The notes under the pieces: generated by a model | Told to the model about the DNA's origin: nothing | Seen by the model: the letters and a program-made list of their open reading frames with translations, nothing else | Databases searched by the model: none | Shown: one piece after another, positions 32,423 to 45,345 of the stretch | How positions within the stretch are numbered: the stretch's first letter is position 1 | Layout: the number at the start of each line of letters is the position of its first letter | DNA from: Nematopogon swammerdamellus | Taxonomy: Eukaryota; Arthropoda; Insecta; Lepidoptera; Adelidae | Direction: 5' to 3' | Assembly (NCBI GenBank): GCA_946902875.1 | Contig: OX336349.1 | Span: 14,531,891-14,595,890, forward strand | DNA: 64,000 bases | Program-made: the position numbers and the translations under genes

Positions 32423-33588
32423 TACAGTAGAAATCCTCGAAATACAGCCAGTAGTAAGTGTTAGTGGTAAGATTAGCAATGTGATATTTAAACACGAAAA
32501 AATGTGAGGTGTCGTGCGTGAGACACCCGACAGAAGAGAAGCTTCTTCAGCTTTGTATATAAAATCAAATAATAAACACTTATTAATATAATTTAGTGTC
32601 GATCGGGATAGCGCTATTTGCTTTCAATTTATTCTTTCACAACCTAGATAACAACCAATACAATAGTTAAGACTCTCATAGACATTGAGAAATTCTCGAT
32701 GCTCATAGATAGCGCAACAATACGCGCTGCTGCCCATCCAATGAGGAACGTTGCAACTTACGTTAGGGACGTTTCAATTTTTCTGAGTTAGGTCCACATC
32801 GCAAACGTGCGTGAAAAAGCTTCGCTTCAAGAAAAAATATAGGTAATTTTTCAACAGTCATAAAATAGAAACGTAAAAAATGTCCAACATTATCTATACC
32901 GTCATTACATGTCTACATTTAAGATTTCAGGCAAAATAGGGAAACCCGCAGGGTACGAAATTCAACAATTCAGGCCTAGTCGACAAATTAGGAGAGCCTT
33001 AACGGGAGGGTGGGACGTGGGCCTATAAGTTTAGTGAGGGCACGTTCCGTTTAGTTGTCTTGAATCAATATTTGATGTTATCCGGATCGTATCGGGAGAA
33101 TTCGGGAGTTCTCTTCTCGTATTTTAGTTTAGTTTAGGCACTGTCGATGTCGCGCTATGGCGATGTCTAAACCAATATTTCTTCTTAAATGGAATAACAA
33201 TACCAGTCGTACGTATAACTTTAGGTTTCTTTGCATAAAACTCACTGTTTGTTTTTCATTTATTTCATTTGTTTATCATATTTTTTTACACAATCAAATC
33301 AAATAAATACTCCGAAAAAAAAAGTTCATTGCGCTTACAAAATCGTACAAAAGGTAATGCCTAACCTAAGGGATTACTTTCCTTCATACTTTTTTTATTC
33401 ACAGAGACGAGGGCTATAAAATAAATTACTTAACCATTACCATGCGGCAACACCCTAATCTACATATATAATTACATCCTTTATCTATTAAATAAATATA
33501 CGCAATTAAGAACCAGTTGCTAATCGTACTTTATTACTTCCAGGAGGTAATCAGTCTACAAATTGTACGCACACTATATTACAGTGTA
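32423..33588. other. No recognisable gene
   Basis: Unassigned. The 62-codon frame at 33231-33419 has no recognisable motif. Confidence 0.4.
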
Positions 33589-33625
33589 AGCGGATTCAAG
33601 TGTAATAATTACACTTGAATCCGCT
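33589..33625. repeat. 37-bp palindrome with 3-base loop
   Basis: 17-bp perfect arms, AGCGGATTCAAGTGTAA and its complement, around a 3-base centre. ACAGTGT and ACACTGG outside the arms extend the symmetry imperfectly. Confidence 0.9.
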
Positions 33626-33944
33626 CTAGAACACTGGAAGTCATAAGAACATTGTGTTCATCTCTAGCCGATATATTCATTACTTAGCGTAATCTAAATG
33701 AGGATCTCCGCGTTATATGATCCTGCAGAGATGTCGTCTCAACCGCGATCGTTCGCCACGTTGCGAGCACATAAGTATACATAATCACTCGCTAGTGTAC
33801 ATAATAACTTTGTCTGGCTTCCGCGCTTTGGTATTAATTGAAGAGCTTGGCAGATTTTCAATTGATCAACTTCGGCTGGTAACTTTTGTTTTATGAAAAT
33901 TAGCGTGGGTTGTTTAGCTAGCGAAGTTCAATGATGCAGTCGAC
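33626..33944. other. Unassigned DNA
   Basis: No recognised feature. Confidence 0.4.
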
Positions 33945-34020
33945 ACAGCCAAATTCATCTCACCACGCTCAGTGACGTGCCATGCCAGCAGATGTGTGGA
34001 CTAAAGGGCTGTCCAGCCTA
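33945..34020 (-). repeat. LINE C-terminal/3' fragment
   Basis: GACGTGCCATGCCAGCAGAT and GCTGTCCAGCC match the minus-strand LINE end at 55945-56020. In that orientation the retained sequence corresponds to the last codons (around SAGMAS) of the protein. Confidence 0.55.
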
Positions 34021-34382
34021 TGAATATGAATAGAATGGTATCCGTCTATGCCTCATTGAGAACCCACAAAATCTGGATTGAACTCTATGTGCGATTTCTT
34101 TCCCTTCCTCATACGTTTCGTTTGGATCAAACGTTAATCGCGTTTAGAATCCGATTTTCATCAAATGGCACGATTACACAAACGTTTCGTTACTGCGGTA
34201 TGTCTATGATAGTATAGGAAATAATATCGACGCTTTCGCCACATATTTACCGTAAGCGCCATTTTGTAAGGACTTTAAGAATTTTACAAGGACTTTTTTG
34301 CACAATTCGATTCTGTTTTTAAATAAAAAATCTAGCCTTAAAATTCAAGATTGATCACCGAATTGACCGAACCGATTGACCG
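34021..34382. other. Unassigned AT-rich DNA
   Basis: No recognised feature. Confidence 0.4.
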
Positions 34383-34580
34383 TTGAGTAACCGTGTCCTA
34401 CACTGGCGGCCGTGGACAGGAAAATGGAGTGTGGAAAGACCACCCGCCAGGTGGGACGACGACATAAAGTACGTCAGCGGAAAGCAGTGGTTCCGTATCG
34501 CTGAAGGCCTCCCGGCCTGGAGGAAAATAGGAGAGGCGTATGTCCAGCAGTGGACGCTTACACGCTGACTGACTGACATG
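34383..34580 (+). pseudogene. RTE-like LINE C terminus, short copy
   Basis: Encodes SNRVLHWRPWTGKWSVERPP, ARWDDDIKYVSGKQWFRIAE, then KIGEAYVQQWTLTR and a stop. This is the C-terminal end of an endonuclease/reverse-transcriptase protein of the RTE-like type common in moths (family assignment from memory). The stop is followed within a few bases by CTGACTGACTGA, a simple-repeat 3' tail. Homologous copies are at 53034-53480 and 54463-55015. Dead fragment. Confidence 0.8.
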
Positions 34581-34650
34581 CAAAAATCACGCTATATTAT
34601 CAAAATGGCGCTTGAGATAAGTATGCGACGAAGGGACGCTATTTGATTGC

Positions 34651-34881
34651 GACTCGGTTGGCTACACCACCTACACATTAATAATGCCAGCACATAACTT
34701 GGTGAACTAGGTGTCATGTAAGTGCTTCCGCTTAGTCGTGCCGGCTATACTGAACTGAACGGAAAACTTTAACTATTTACATAGCCGCATCGACCGCCCT
34801 ATCATTCAATGCGGTTGTATCAACACGGGCGCGTTAAACCCTACCTCCTAATAAGTTAAGAAGAGAAGGGGGCCGACCTAC
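34651..34881 (-). repeat. SINE body and tail, decayed
   Basis: GACTCGGTTGGCTACACCAC, GTGAACTAGGTGTCATGTAA and GTGCCGGCTATACTGAACTG, followed by the body complement TTAAACCCTACCTCCTAATA. The head is missing. It lies 70 bp after the RTE-like fragment. Confidence 0.65.
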
Positions 34882-35966
34882 TATTTCAATATTAAATTCA
34901 ATACAATGCCTATTTTTAATAAATAAGTGCATAAACATGTTTAAACCCACTTAATATAGAACAGACTCTTACACACACACACATACAACAGACTGCAAAT
35001 AAGGCTCAGCATAAGAAGCTTAATTGGTCCCGCACGAGACAAGTTGAGCCTCGTGGAGATACCGGATAACGCTGTGGTTTAGCCGAGGAGGCGGTGTGAG
35101 GAAGCAATCACGTGGTCAATTTCTATATCAACATGTGCATATTTACTATAATATGCCGGGGTTGCTGTCACAGAGGCTTCGCTCGCTTTAGTTTTGGACT
35201 TTGCTACAACGTTTAGTCTTAATTGATGATGTCTATAGTCTAGTGGTTGTGGTAGAAAAATAAATATATCTTATTTTCATTCTTAATTTCTCCGAACACT
35301 ATTATTTACCACTTCACTGGACATTCGGCTTTATAACAAAATGTTTCAGACATAGATGTGATCACATCTTACGAAGGCATAATTTTTCGCACAATGCTCA
35401 CATGATTTCGTGATATTCAATATTTACTATTTAAATACACTTGAGTCCTCAATGTAACCTCTTGATAAGTTTTTCCGTTCCTTTCAATAATTTTCAGCTT
35501 ACGTTTTCAATACATACTGATATCTCTACGGTGTCACCACAAGCGCGAAATATTACCTGTAACCAAACAAGCAAAACACGTTAATTTCAATCCCACAAAA
35601 GACGGCACATTTTCTGAGTAATATAAAAAAAAAGTTACACTTAACATCGTTATTAGGGAAATGTTTTCCTTCAAGTCTGTTTTACTTCAGAGGCGTATTT
35701 TTGCAAATTTTCGCGTTCGTTTGCGCCGCATTGTTCGTCAAGGGCGCGCGGGGGGAGGGGTTCGAGAGGGGAGGGGGGCGGGGGGGCTAAGCGAGCGAGC
35801 CTCCGTCGCGTCGACTTGACGTGCTCCACGAATATATTATTCATTTTATTTATTACTCTGGTACCATCTGGAGTTTTGTCACAGTCGTCAGATAAAAACG
35901 GTAGACAAACTCTCGACTTACCGACGCATGCGCACAAAAACGCGCCAACTATCGAAGAGTAGAGTG
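34882..35966. other. No recognisable gene; G/C-rich patch
   Basis: A strongly G-rich tract (GGGGGAGGGG and GGGAGGGGGGCGGGGGGG) at 35740-35790 lies in otherwise ordinary DNA and could form a G-quadruplex. The minus-strand frame over it (35671-35976) is not gene-like. Confidence 0.45.
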
Positions 35967-35973
35967 TAGAAAC

Positions 35974-35998
35974 CATAGACGTATATTATTTCTCTATG
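35974..35998. mobile_element. 25-bp micro-insertion with 8-bp duplication
   Basis: CATAGACGTATATTATTTCT then CTATG, flanked by GTAGAAAC at 35966-35973 and 35999-36006. The ends form a 6-bp inverted repeat, CATAGA/TCTATG. It shares both ends with 2337-2377. The 8-bp duplication is hAT-like. Confidence 0.65.
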
Positions 35999-36007
35999 GT
36001 AGAAACC

Positions 36008-38093
36008 TATTGTACAGTCACAAATGAGATATTAGTTATACATGTGCATACAACTACAAATTAGATATTATATGTCGTAATACGTGAACTATATGTTCGC
36101 TAACTCGAGAACTTATTAACCGATTTTCATACAGAGCAAATATATCTCTCTCTCACATAATTTAATTGTATACAAATTATAAACCACTTTAAAATAGAAA
36201 AAATTACATATTCTATAGTATTAAGTGCTACATTGTCTGTTACACTGTAAAAAATACTCAATTGAACCAATAAATTGAATTGAATTGAATTGAATATAAG
36301 TAATCTTGTTCCATCACGCTATTGAAAATATAAGGTTAGCAGTATGGTTGGAAGTATCGATCGAAGTCAGTGAGCTACTGTATGTACGAAGCTTTTACTG
36401 TTTCCTTATTGTACTGTGGCCGCGGACTGCTCGTGGCGGTTGAAGAGCCGAGCTCTGGATGTCTCGCGAGAGGCGGCAATTTTCGGAAATGTTTTCCAGG
36501 ATATCGGCAAACCGAACGGCTGAAAGAAGAAAGGAGCATTGAAGCTTATTCGTCCGTGAATTTAATTCCTCCGACGCCTTTGGTGTGTATAAACTTTGCG
36601 ATCGTGAGGTTCCATTTTTCATCGGTAGTAAAAGTGAGGAAGGGTCGAAGGCGTACCACAACTTTCGCTAGCTTACGTAACCTTCCCGCAGCATCCGTAG
36701 GTCCCTTCCCTCCCACCCAACTCTCACTGAGTTACTTAACTCTTAATTTTTTTTCGTCTAACCTTGTGCCTTGTTGTGTTGTCACAGGTCACAACAACTG
36801 GCCTGGGTTTGCGGGTGGAATAATGCGTTTTGCGAGTCCAGGCGAATGTTAGATTTTTTATTTTTCGGTGTTTTTGATGAAAACATGTGTCCAATTATTG
36901 TAACAACAATGATTGAATAAATAAGCACGATGCGAATGCAATATGTATTTCTTGGCTTTGTAATATAGACCCATTAATAGAAATAACGAAAAGTCTGAAC
37001 CGATTTTCGCGATTTTTTCTATGGAGAAAAGTTAATGCTATTCCAATAAAAATCATAAATATGGTGCGGATGTAGGTCCCTGCAATTTCATATCCATGAA
37101 CTGTACCTTGTTCAGGTTAAGACTTTCAGAAAAATTTAACATAGGTAACCTAACGTCATCTACCGCCATACGTAGCGTTAAGGTGCGAAGATATAAACTA
37201 AATCTAGAACTATTCCTGTCTCTTCCGCAGCAATAAAATGTAACTTTGCATTTCCATCTCGTGCATCTCACGACAACTGCTAACATAGTCCACGAGCGTG
37301 CGCTACCTGGAAGCTATCTTCCCTCCATCTTTCATTCTAATGTGGTCCCTGTTTACCAGACAATAAAGGTACAAGCTTCCGTGCCTGAGATATTTCTAGA
37401 GATAGAGGCGGCAATGTGTTTCTTTGTAAGTTTTGGATCGTACAGTTAAATTCGCACGAACAAGTCTCTCCAACATATAACACTTTTCTCGTTCTTCATA
37501 CATGTTGAAGACAAATAAAAAGCCGTTTTCGAGTTATTTATAACCGAAAGGACAGACAGACGACAGACGTTGCACTTTATAATATGGAGAGGATAATATC
37601 AAGGCAGAGGTAGAGAAGAGAAACGATAAGTATGCATAGACATGCAGGCATTTTCTGGCGAATATTATAGCTTCGAACGGGTTACATCACATTGCCCGTT
37701 AAGGTGGTGACATCACGGCATGTGGAAAGGTGTCGACCTTGTCCGGAGAGGCGATGCTTAGACAATATTCTAATTTAATTGCACGTTTGATCGATCGATC
37801 GCATGCACTGTCTGTGGTCTGGGAGAGTATAGGTTGGTTTTATGTAGAGAATTTTGTTAAATGTTAAACTTATTAAATATTTTATCTTACACATTGAGAT
37901 AAACTAAATCCTACATGACCATCACCTTCTTTAATATATAGTTTTTTTGCCAGGTGCTTAATGTATTTTGTTCTAATATTTTTCAAAAACCGGTTCTAAT
38001 CTAGCTGTCTTCTGATTTTAATGTCAAATTTCAAATGTATTATATTAAAACATACACATGCATTTCTTTACAGAGCCTCTAAACTAGATGCTG
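36008..38093. other. No recognisable gene
   Basis: Contains a (TTGAA)n-type stretch at about 36272-36294, possibly a retroelement tail, and a GATC tetrad near 37790. The 160-codon frame at 36370-36852 has no recognisable domain and overlaps another frame on the other strand. Confidence 0.45.
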
Positions 38094-38392
38094 TCTCGCA
38101 GATATATAATTTATAATACATACATATACATATCACACACGCTGAATTCGGGGGTAAGCAGAGTAATCGGTGTTGTACTGCAAGAACTTTGGTAAATTAC
38201 AGCACAACACCGACCACCACGTTTCGCAATGTATTCGAACAAGATTCAATCGATCAAGCAGCAAGTAAGGCACGAAGACCCACCTGCTGCATGACTCGGT
38301 GGAAGTGCCGTGCCAAGGTGAGAGGTGGCGAGCCTGTCGCCCTTTAGCACGGCATCTTGTCCTTATCCTTTAGTCGCCTTTTACGCATATTG
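38094..38392 (-). repeat. TATG-tailed repeat, copy 2
   Basis: Nearly complete minus copy of 7508-7815. It begins with ATACATACATATACATAT and continues through GGTAAGCAGAGTAATCGGTG, TACAGCACAACACCGACCAC, CATGACTCGGTGGAAGTGCC and TAGTCGCCTTTTACGC. Confidence 0.75.
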
Positions 38393-41300
38393 CATATTTA
38401 GAAGTGAAAATAATTGTTCTGACATTTACAAAAACATTGAAGAGGAAAAATACATATTTCTCTAGAATCCTTTCATACCATCCTTCTTTTATGAGACACA
38501 CTGTATAATAAAACTAAATAAATGATGACATTTATCGGAATATGTTAGTAAAGGTGCGGCGAGTAAATTATTAATCGACTGCAGAGATTTATTGACCTAA
38601 TCAATTATTTTGAAGGTAGACAAGCAAATTCGGTACATTTATAAAGCTTATTATAAAGTCAATTAAGATGACATGTTCGCTGTTTTGACAATATTACAAT
38701 TTATAGATAGCTAGATTTAATTATTAAATAATAATAGTTATAGCGTAAATTCGTACTAACCACGTTGTGTTTGTCCGTAATTGTAGATAGCTTCTAATAA
38801 TTTGTTAAGTAATTTCAGTAATTGATTGTATGGAGCGATTCTATTATTAAGACGTTTTATTTATTTCCTTAATAAATGTTTACACGTATTGGTCAAACAA
38901 AACAAAGTCAAATAGGTCCATTCACTTCAAATCTGCGACAAAGAGAAGAAATCATAACTGAAATGCTTTATCACCAGAAACATATTTTTTCCCCGCATTT
39001 CATGAATTGCACGCCCTGATTCCTCTAAACGCCAACATGCCAATAGCACAACGCACTACCTAATCCTTTGCTTCGAAAACCTTCTCGCCTCTCAAAGCCG
39101 AAACTCTCAAAGCTCGCAACGAAGCGCACCGTTCAAATATTACACATACTCCTACCTAACCCCCAGCCACAATACAAGCAATTTGTCGAGCAAACTGCGT
39201 GACCGCTCCACGAGAAGGTGCTTTAGGCAGAACCCTAGCACTTCGTATGCTGTGGCCCTGGCGGCGGCGGCGCGGCGGCGCCTCAATTTAACTGGTGACG
39301 TTTCTCGCTCGGCAATTGATTCGCCTGACAATGCAGGCTCAAGTCCTTTAGGGACTTCTTGAGCTATCGGCGCGGCGACGGTGTATTTTTATTTCATTTA
39401 CATCTCCAGATAATTTGAGACCCATTTCTCCTAGGCGGTTGGACTTTTAGATTAACAGCTCAAATCTTTGTTGCGTTATTCTCCTTATTAACGTGTTAAA
39501 ATTACTGCAGACGCCAAACACGGCCCGAAAATGTTTTCCTTAAAGCGTTTATAGAAATTAGGATATAAATTGGATTGCAGATTTGCAACGTTATCGGTAA
39601 AAAGTATTAAGTTGTCTCGCACACGTTGTATTCTAAAAAAACAAAAAGTTACCTATAAGTTGCGGTTGCCATACGGCCTTGGCAAAAATTACACTTCCCT
39701 ATCGACTCAAAACGGTCCACTCAAAATAACCCAAAGATACTAGAGGCAGAGGGACGACTCACTTTACCTCAAACACGAAAAATTCCACATTAAAACATTT
39801 CAACTCCGGCCATTCACCTCGCACGAAGAAAATCCCCAATTCTATCAAGTATTCATGAGTGCTCAAAGCCAGAGGCGGCAGGCAGGACGGATTTGCTCGT
39901 CCAATTTAACGGTATTGCCCCGAGACAATACACTAATACGAGTATTTATTAAAACAAAGAAGGGCTTAGGCCATACTTAACTGTTTACCATATAAATCGA
40001 AGCTATAACCGCGGCCACATTCGATCGAATGAATCTCGACGTGTACTGACGTAGGTAGCAAATTGCGTGAGCCAGGCCATTTGCATTGACGCGTCTGAAA
40101 CTTTCTCCGAGCTTGGCACGGCAATTATGGAGGATATTGGAATATCTAGTAAGTATTCAGGAATGTATCAAACGTTTGTAGCCTTCGGGAAAATCTGGAA
40201 CTTATAAAGAAATACCTACCATGACAAACTTAACTGAACAAATACAGACAAGTAGAGTATAGAGATAATATATCGATATTTCACTAGAGAGAACAAATCC
40301 ATAAGCTTCGAAAACACAAATCAGGACACAGAGATTACCTTCGAATATAATTAATATTACCTAGAGTCAGCTAAGGTAACATCTTGTTACCAATTCTTAC
40401 ACATTTCAAAATATTATTTTTTTAACTTAAAATATCGTAAATAATTAAGAATGATACGTAAGCACAGACACGTTTCAACATAATCAAAACATACAGTTTC
40501 ATAGAGCCTAAACAACAGATCGGTTGCCAAAAACTACCCATAAACAGTCCGGAGTAGCTCCTCTCCGACGATGACTATCCAAAAGATGTAGAAGCAAGCA
40601 GTGACAAACGACGCGAACGCCGAACCGAAGACGGCGCGTCATTCTCGCTAAGTTGATGGCGGTTCAAGCAAGACATCATGCAACGTCATCCTCATAGATA
40701 GATGCGCCAAACTGTGGCATATTAATCTTGGCAAACCTCTATAGGGAATCGATTCAGAAAGAATCTCACCAAGGATTGAGGATGGGGATTTTGATCTGAA
40801 ACGTGGCTATGACATTTAGATTAATTTGATTCGTACGGGTTTAATTTAAAAAATTAAAACAAATTGGATTAAAAACTCCAATCGGATTCCATCTTCGAAA
40901 TGAGAGGTCTAGAAAAGGTTACCTCTGCTGAAGGAATGTTTTAATCTATCTTCTTCAGTGCTTGTAATTCGTCTAATTGCTTCAATTTCCTTCGAATGTC
41001 ATGATAATAACTTAAAAGATTCACCATTATGTTGTGACCGACTTGAATCGTCCTTCGTAAAATATTATTCTAGCAAGTAAAATAAATGCAGAAGAGTACA
41101 GACGAATGAATGAACCAACAGATCATTAGTGAGAAGGTTTTCATTGGAACTCTAATAAAAAAACTCAATACATTTAATTATTAACACGTTTTAGCACGGC
41201 ATGAAATCATTACCTAAAACTTGAGAGTAATTATTTCTGTAGGTCGATTCATCATTACTGTTCTGAAGCTCAGATCATCGGTGGACATCTCTTACGTGTC

Positions 41301-42167
41301 AGCTTTACCGAGCTAGTCGATAACTGCTAACAAATACACCCTAGAACATCCAAATTCAAAATAGTATGTTGAAAAAATTACTCGTAGCTCTCTGTGCGGT
41401 TGGTTACATTGACTTCGTAATTTGAAGTGAGGTTTCATTGCATTGAGTACGATGTGCGAAGAAATGCGAATGTAGTGAAATGGGAATGGTATGAGTAAGT
41501 GTCGGTATTAAGTGTTGGCGGTGAACAAAGACCAATGAATATCAAGTAGGTGGAGGAGCTTCCAGTGATAGGAGTATGTCTGCTGTAGCGTCAGATGCAG
41601 TAAGTTATGGGTATTTGAATATCAAATCTTTGAATATTCTTTATTGGTACACCACCCCGTAACAAAGCGTGGCCACAGCTTAGGGCGAGATACGAAAGAT
41701 TTTAACATTTGGTAAATAAATATAATGTCTGAAGCAAAATGCAAAACATTTTTTTATATGAAATTCAATACAAAATGTTGGGAAAGACGAATACACTGTT
41801 GAGACTGCACTTAGAAATGACTAGAATCCTTACTCTGGATCTGTTGATTACTGTCGCAATGAAATCGAAATAGAACGGAAGGTTCAAATCAAGGTTTAGA
41901 ACATAGAAGAACGACACAAATATTACGAAGACAGATTACTGCACGCCGAACTGATGGATGTATTTCTGAAAATAAGATATTACCGCCTATTCATCTACCG
42001 TTTGCTCACGTGCCACCGTTTCAGTTATCCAGGAACAGTTAGTTCCTTGTAATTACCTCAAAATAAGCACGTTTCGAGGTAAGTGATGTTGTGTGAGTGA
42101 GTGAAAGGCGAGTTAGTTTACCTCAACGCAATTATAGTAGTTTATCTAGCAGTTGAAGGCAAAATAA
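38393..42167. other. Long unassigned stretch
   Basis: 3.8 kb without a recognised gene or repeat. A GC/CGG-rich patch lies at 39247-39285 (GGCGGCGGCGGCGCGGCGGC). No open frame here is long enough to list as a candidate gene. Confidence 0.45.
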
Positions 42168-42275
42168 ATACGTGGTGGTCGGCGTTGCGACTTACAAGAG
42201 TACCTACTTGCAGCACAACACAGATTACTCTGCTTACCCCAATTGTCGGGATACAGCATGTGGTATGTATGTATA
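42168..42275 (+). repeat. TATG-tailed repeat, 3' fragment
   Basis: ACGTGGTGGTCGGCGTTGCG, TTGCAGCACAACACAGATTA, CTGCTTACCCCAATTGTCGG and a final ATGTATGTAT. Only the 3' third is present. Confidence 0.65.
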
Positions 42276-42400
42276 GTCAACCGGCTACCTATTACTGTTC
42301 CAAAGATACAACAGTACAACAGACAGACTAATAGGTTTCTTCTTCCGTACGGAGTATGGAAACCTAAAAGTAAAAAATATTTTTTAATTTTAACTTTATT
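42276..42400. repeat. CCGGCTA..GACAGAC repeat fragment
   Basis: TCAACCGGCTACCTATTACT, CAAAGATACAACAGTACAAC and AGACAGAC match the 3' half of 50494-50872. It is joined directly to the TATG tail. Confidence 0.5.
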
Positions 42401-42767
42401 TAGCTCGAAGGGTTCGGGAGGGGCTCAAAAATTGTTTTTTTGTGTAAATTGATTATTTCGCTATCTGCTATTAGTTTGTTTTTTCTATTTGGAAGAAAAT
42501 ATTGTATTCAATTGTATTTTTAATAACAGCAGACAGCAGCAGAACAGACAAGAAAACCCTGCCTGGCATAATTAAGTACCTAGTTGCGAAAGATAGGAAA
42601 GCTTTTTCAACTTGTATAGTAAGTTTACCAGATAGTTATTAGTCAGTTACGTATATCTTGCTATTTAGATATTTTGGGGAATATTTATCATGCCATTTCA
42701 ACGTTTCTCAGACATTTAGAAAAACTGGTATGGACTTTGTGATAACGTCATCATTATTGAGATTACG
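42401..42767. other. Unassigned DNA
   Basis: No recognised feature. Confidence 0.35.
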
Positions 42768-42866
42768 GGTCGGACTTTTTGGGCATCGGCCGCCACTGGT
42801 CGCGACCTATTCGAAAAATCCTCACGAACCATCTTCGGGTCGCGACCCGAGGTTAAGAAACGCTGC
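42768..42866. mobile_element. Possible hAT-type MITE end
   Basis: The right part reads GGGTCGCGACCCGAGGTTAA and GAAACGCTGCTG. Its complement, CAGCAGCGTTTCTTAACCTC followed by GGGTCGCGACCC, has the form of many hAT termini (from memory). A second TGGTCGCGACC lies near 42800. A matching left end and duplication were not found. Confidence 0.35.
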
Positions 42867-45298
42867 TGTAGTTAGCTACGGAGGAAGTATAGGGTAGGAT
42901 GGGTTCACCAACACACGCGAGTCACTTAGGCTTGATTGAGTTTCGTTAAATCTAAATCAATTGATTTGGGCTTGACTATGATTAAGTCAGGTTAAATCTA
43001 AAGCAATTGATCAAAGAGGATTAATTATATTGAATCAACTACTGGGATTGAACGAAAAATACGAATATCCATTAAGACATTCACAACGCTACCAATGGAT
43101 AAATTCAGTAAAATAAAAATGAAATAGGTACAAACTTACAAAAATAGTATTGCGCCTGAGGGTATATTCTCATCTACTCGTATTCACTCGGCGATAGATC
43201 GAATCAAAACATTCATTTTTATTAAGACTAGACAGACATGCCTCTGGAGTCCTGTATGATTTTTATTATAAATATCATCACAATGTGGACAGCGACAAAG
43301 GTTTAATATCTATACCACTTCATCGCGTTGATCCGGCTTCGGCTGTACTCACTCAAAATGCCCACTCAGGTCTGTCTGTATGGACCCAAGACCTGAGGGA
43401 AGGGCGGTTTAAGGACGGAGGGTGTTGTCTCGGCTCATTAGAACGGAATGGCGAGTGGTGATCGCTGGGTAGGGCATAACCGAACCCTCTTGTGGACTAT
43501 GTAGCTGTAGCTAGTCGGTAGAAGGGAAAAGGAATATTTTAACAGAGCATCGATTAGTATATTGCACCTTGTATGATGCTCGTGCCTGGAGTACGGAACC
43601 TTTGAAATTTGACGTCGGTGAGAGGATCCTTGCAAATTGCAATAGGACAGCAAACATCGTACATATTTCTCTAGGCACATATTTTTTTTGAGTTTCCGAT
43701 AAGCCAATGTCGGATGATTCTTATTACCTTACCTAATCTAATTCGTTCTTATCTAACTAAACTAGATCACAGTTTTGAATCGAATTAAAAATAGGACGTA
43801 GAATAAAGTGAATTTATATATTTTTTATCAGTAATTGGGATTGTAATTGGAAATGTGGTTTATGGATAATTGGCATATGAGCTCGCTCCGCGCACACATG
43901 GAGGACAGGCTGTATATTTCCAAAATCAGTAGACTTTTAGTTAGTTAGTAGTTTATTTGTAATTGTCGTCCGCATAATTAAGTCATTCAGCCCAGCACTA
44001 AAAAAATAGATCTAAGAACCTGGGAATCATCATACATCTGGAACCTCGGCGCACACAGATTTCTGTGGCGCACACCATTCACCCGGCCAGATACATTCGC
44101 AAAATTCAAGCCCATGACAACGCCATTTATCATTCGTCATCATCATCATTGGAAACATTAAACTTGCATATATTTTTAAAAATTTTGTTATCTGACGACG
44201 ACTAATAAAAGTGGAAATATTATGTAAAATATGATTTTTTTTCAAATTTATTACGTACAAAATATATATATTACAAAAATTACATTTATATTTGTATAAT
44301 TTAGGTATAAATATCATTTTAACTTTATTATTCTAATAAAGTTAGAATTAGTAACAATATAATACTTCGAATTTACAAACACTAGTTAGATTACTATTTA
44401 GAAAGCACCAAGGTTCAACAGAGATAAAATAATTTTCAAACTACCCTCCTAAAAACTATATTTCTACTTCGGGTTCTCTAATCAGTAGAGTAACATCCGT
44501 AACGAAACGCTCCCTTGGGTCGGAAGCAGACAATTTGCGGGTCTGTAATAATTGCATTTACCTTTATTTCGAGTCGCACATTTGCATTCGATTACTAGTG
44601 TTCGTGCACGTATCTAACGTGTAATTAACGTGTGTAGTTATCGCATAAGAGTACAAGGCACAGCAGTGTTGAATGGAAGAGCAGAATTGGCGTGGTTTTT
44701 ACAACGTCCTTTTTTATTTTTTTTAATAATCGTCATTTATTATTATAAGCAGCATTAGTTTACTGTACGTACCAATATGTTTATCCTGGGTCACCAAACT
44801 TGTTAACCGTTTTGTCATAAATAATTGGCACACGCTTAGAATAAGAAAAAGGGTTGTTATGAGCCGATTGCGCCAATACAGACTTAAATAAATATCTCTA
44901 AAGAACCGTTAACCAACGACAGCTTAAATCCGTAACTCGATAACTTCTCTATCGAAGCGTCTTCTCTATTTATCAACGCTAAGAAAAAGAGATGACACTA
45001 CATTGTATTAAATAACGCCTTGATAGTCCCTAAAACAAGCTGTTTGATTACCATCCCATTTCAGTTTGTTTGACATACCTACAGCTGATGCTTGCTACTC
45101 ATTCGCTCTGCATGGCAGATGTCAATTTGACCTATTAGAAAGTTAAATGACCGAACACCCAGACTTAACTTTAAGTCAGCTTAGGATTCTAAGACAGTTT
45201 TTACCGTTTTATCGTAAGTATCATATTTTTAAGATGAGCACGTGGACTTACTGTTAGGTAAACGTTAAGTCTGTGTTGGCGCAATGGGCCCTTATTCA
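42867..45298. other. No recognisable gene
   Basis: 2.4 kb with only short frames. A small hairpin TAACTTTATTA-TTC-TAATAAAGTTA lies near 44319-44343. Confidence 0.4.
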
Positions 45299-45345
45299 CT
45301 TTTTACCCGACTGCGCAAAGCAAAAGCAGTTTTTACCCTCCCGGT
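45299..45345 (-). repeat. Fragment of AGTCGGGTAAAAAGG repeat
   Basis: TTTTTACCCGACTGCGCAAA and GCAAAAGCAG correspond to the complement of the repeat end at about 30320-30360. Confidence 0.4.

Noticed and set aside
36370..36852. 160-codon open frame
   Set aside because: No domain, unusual composition, and overlapped by a frame on the other strand. No splice or promoter support.
37786..37806. GATCGATCGATC palindromic run
   Set aside because: A short simple-sequence run, expected occasionally by chance.
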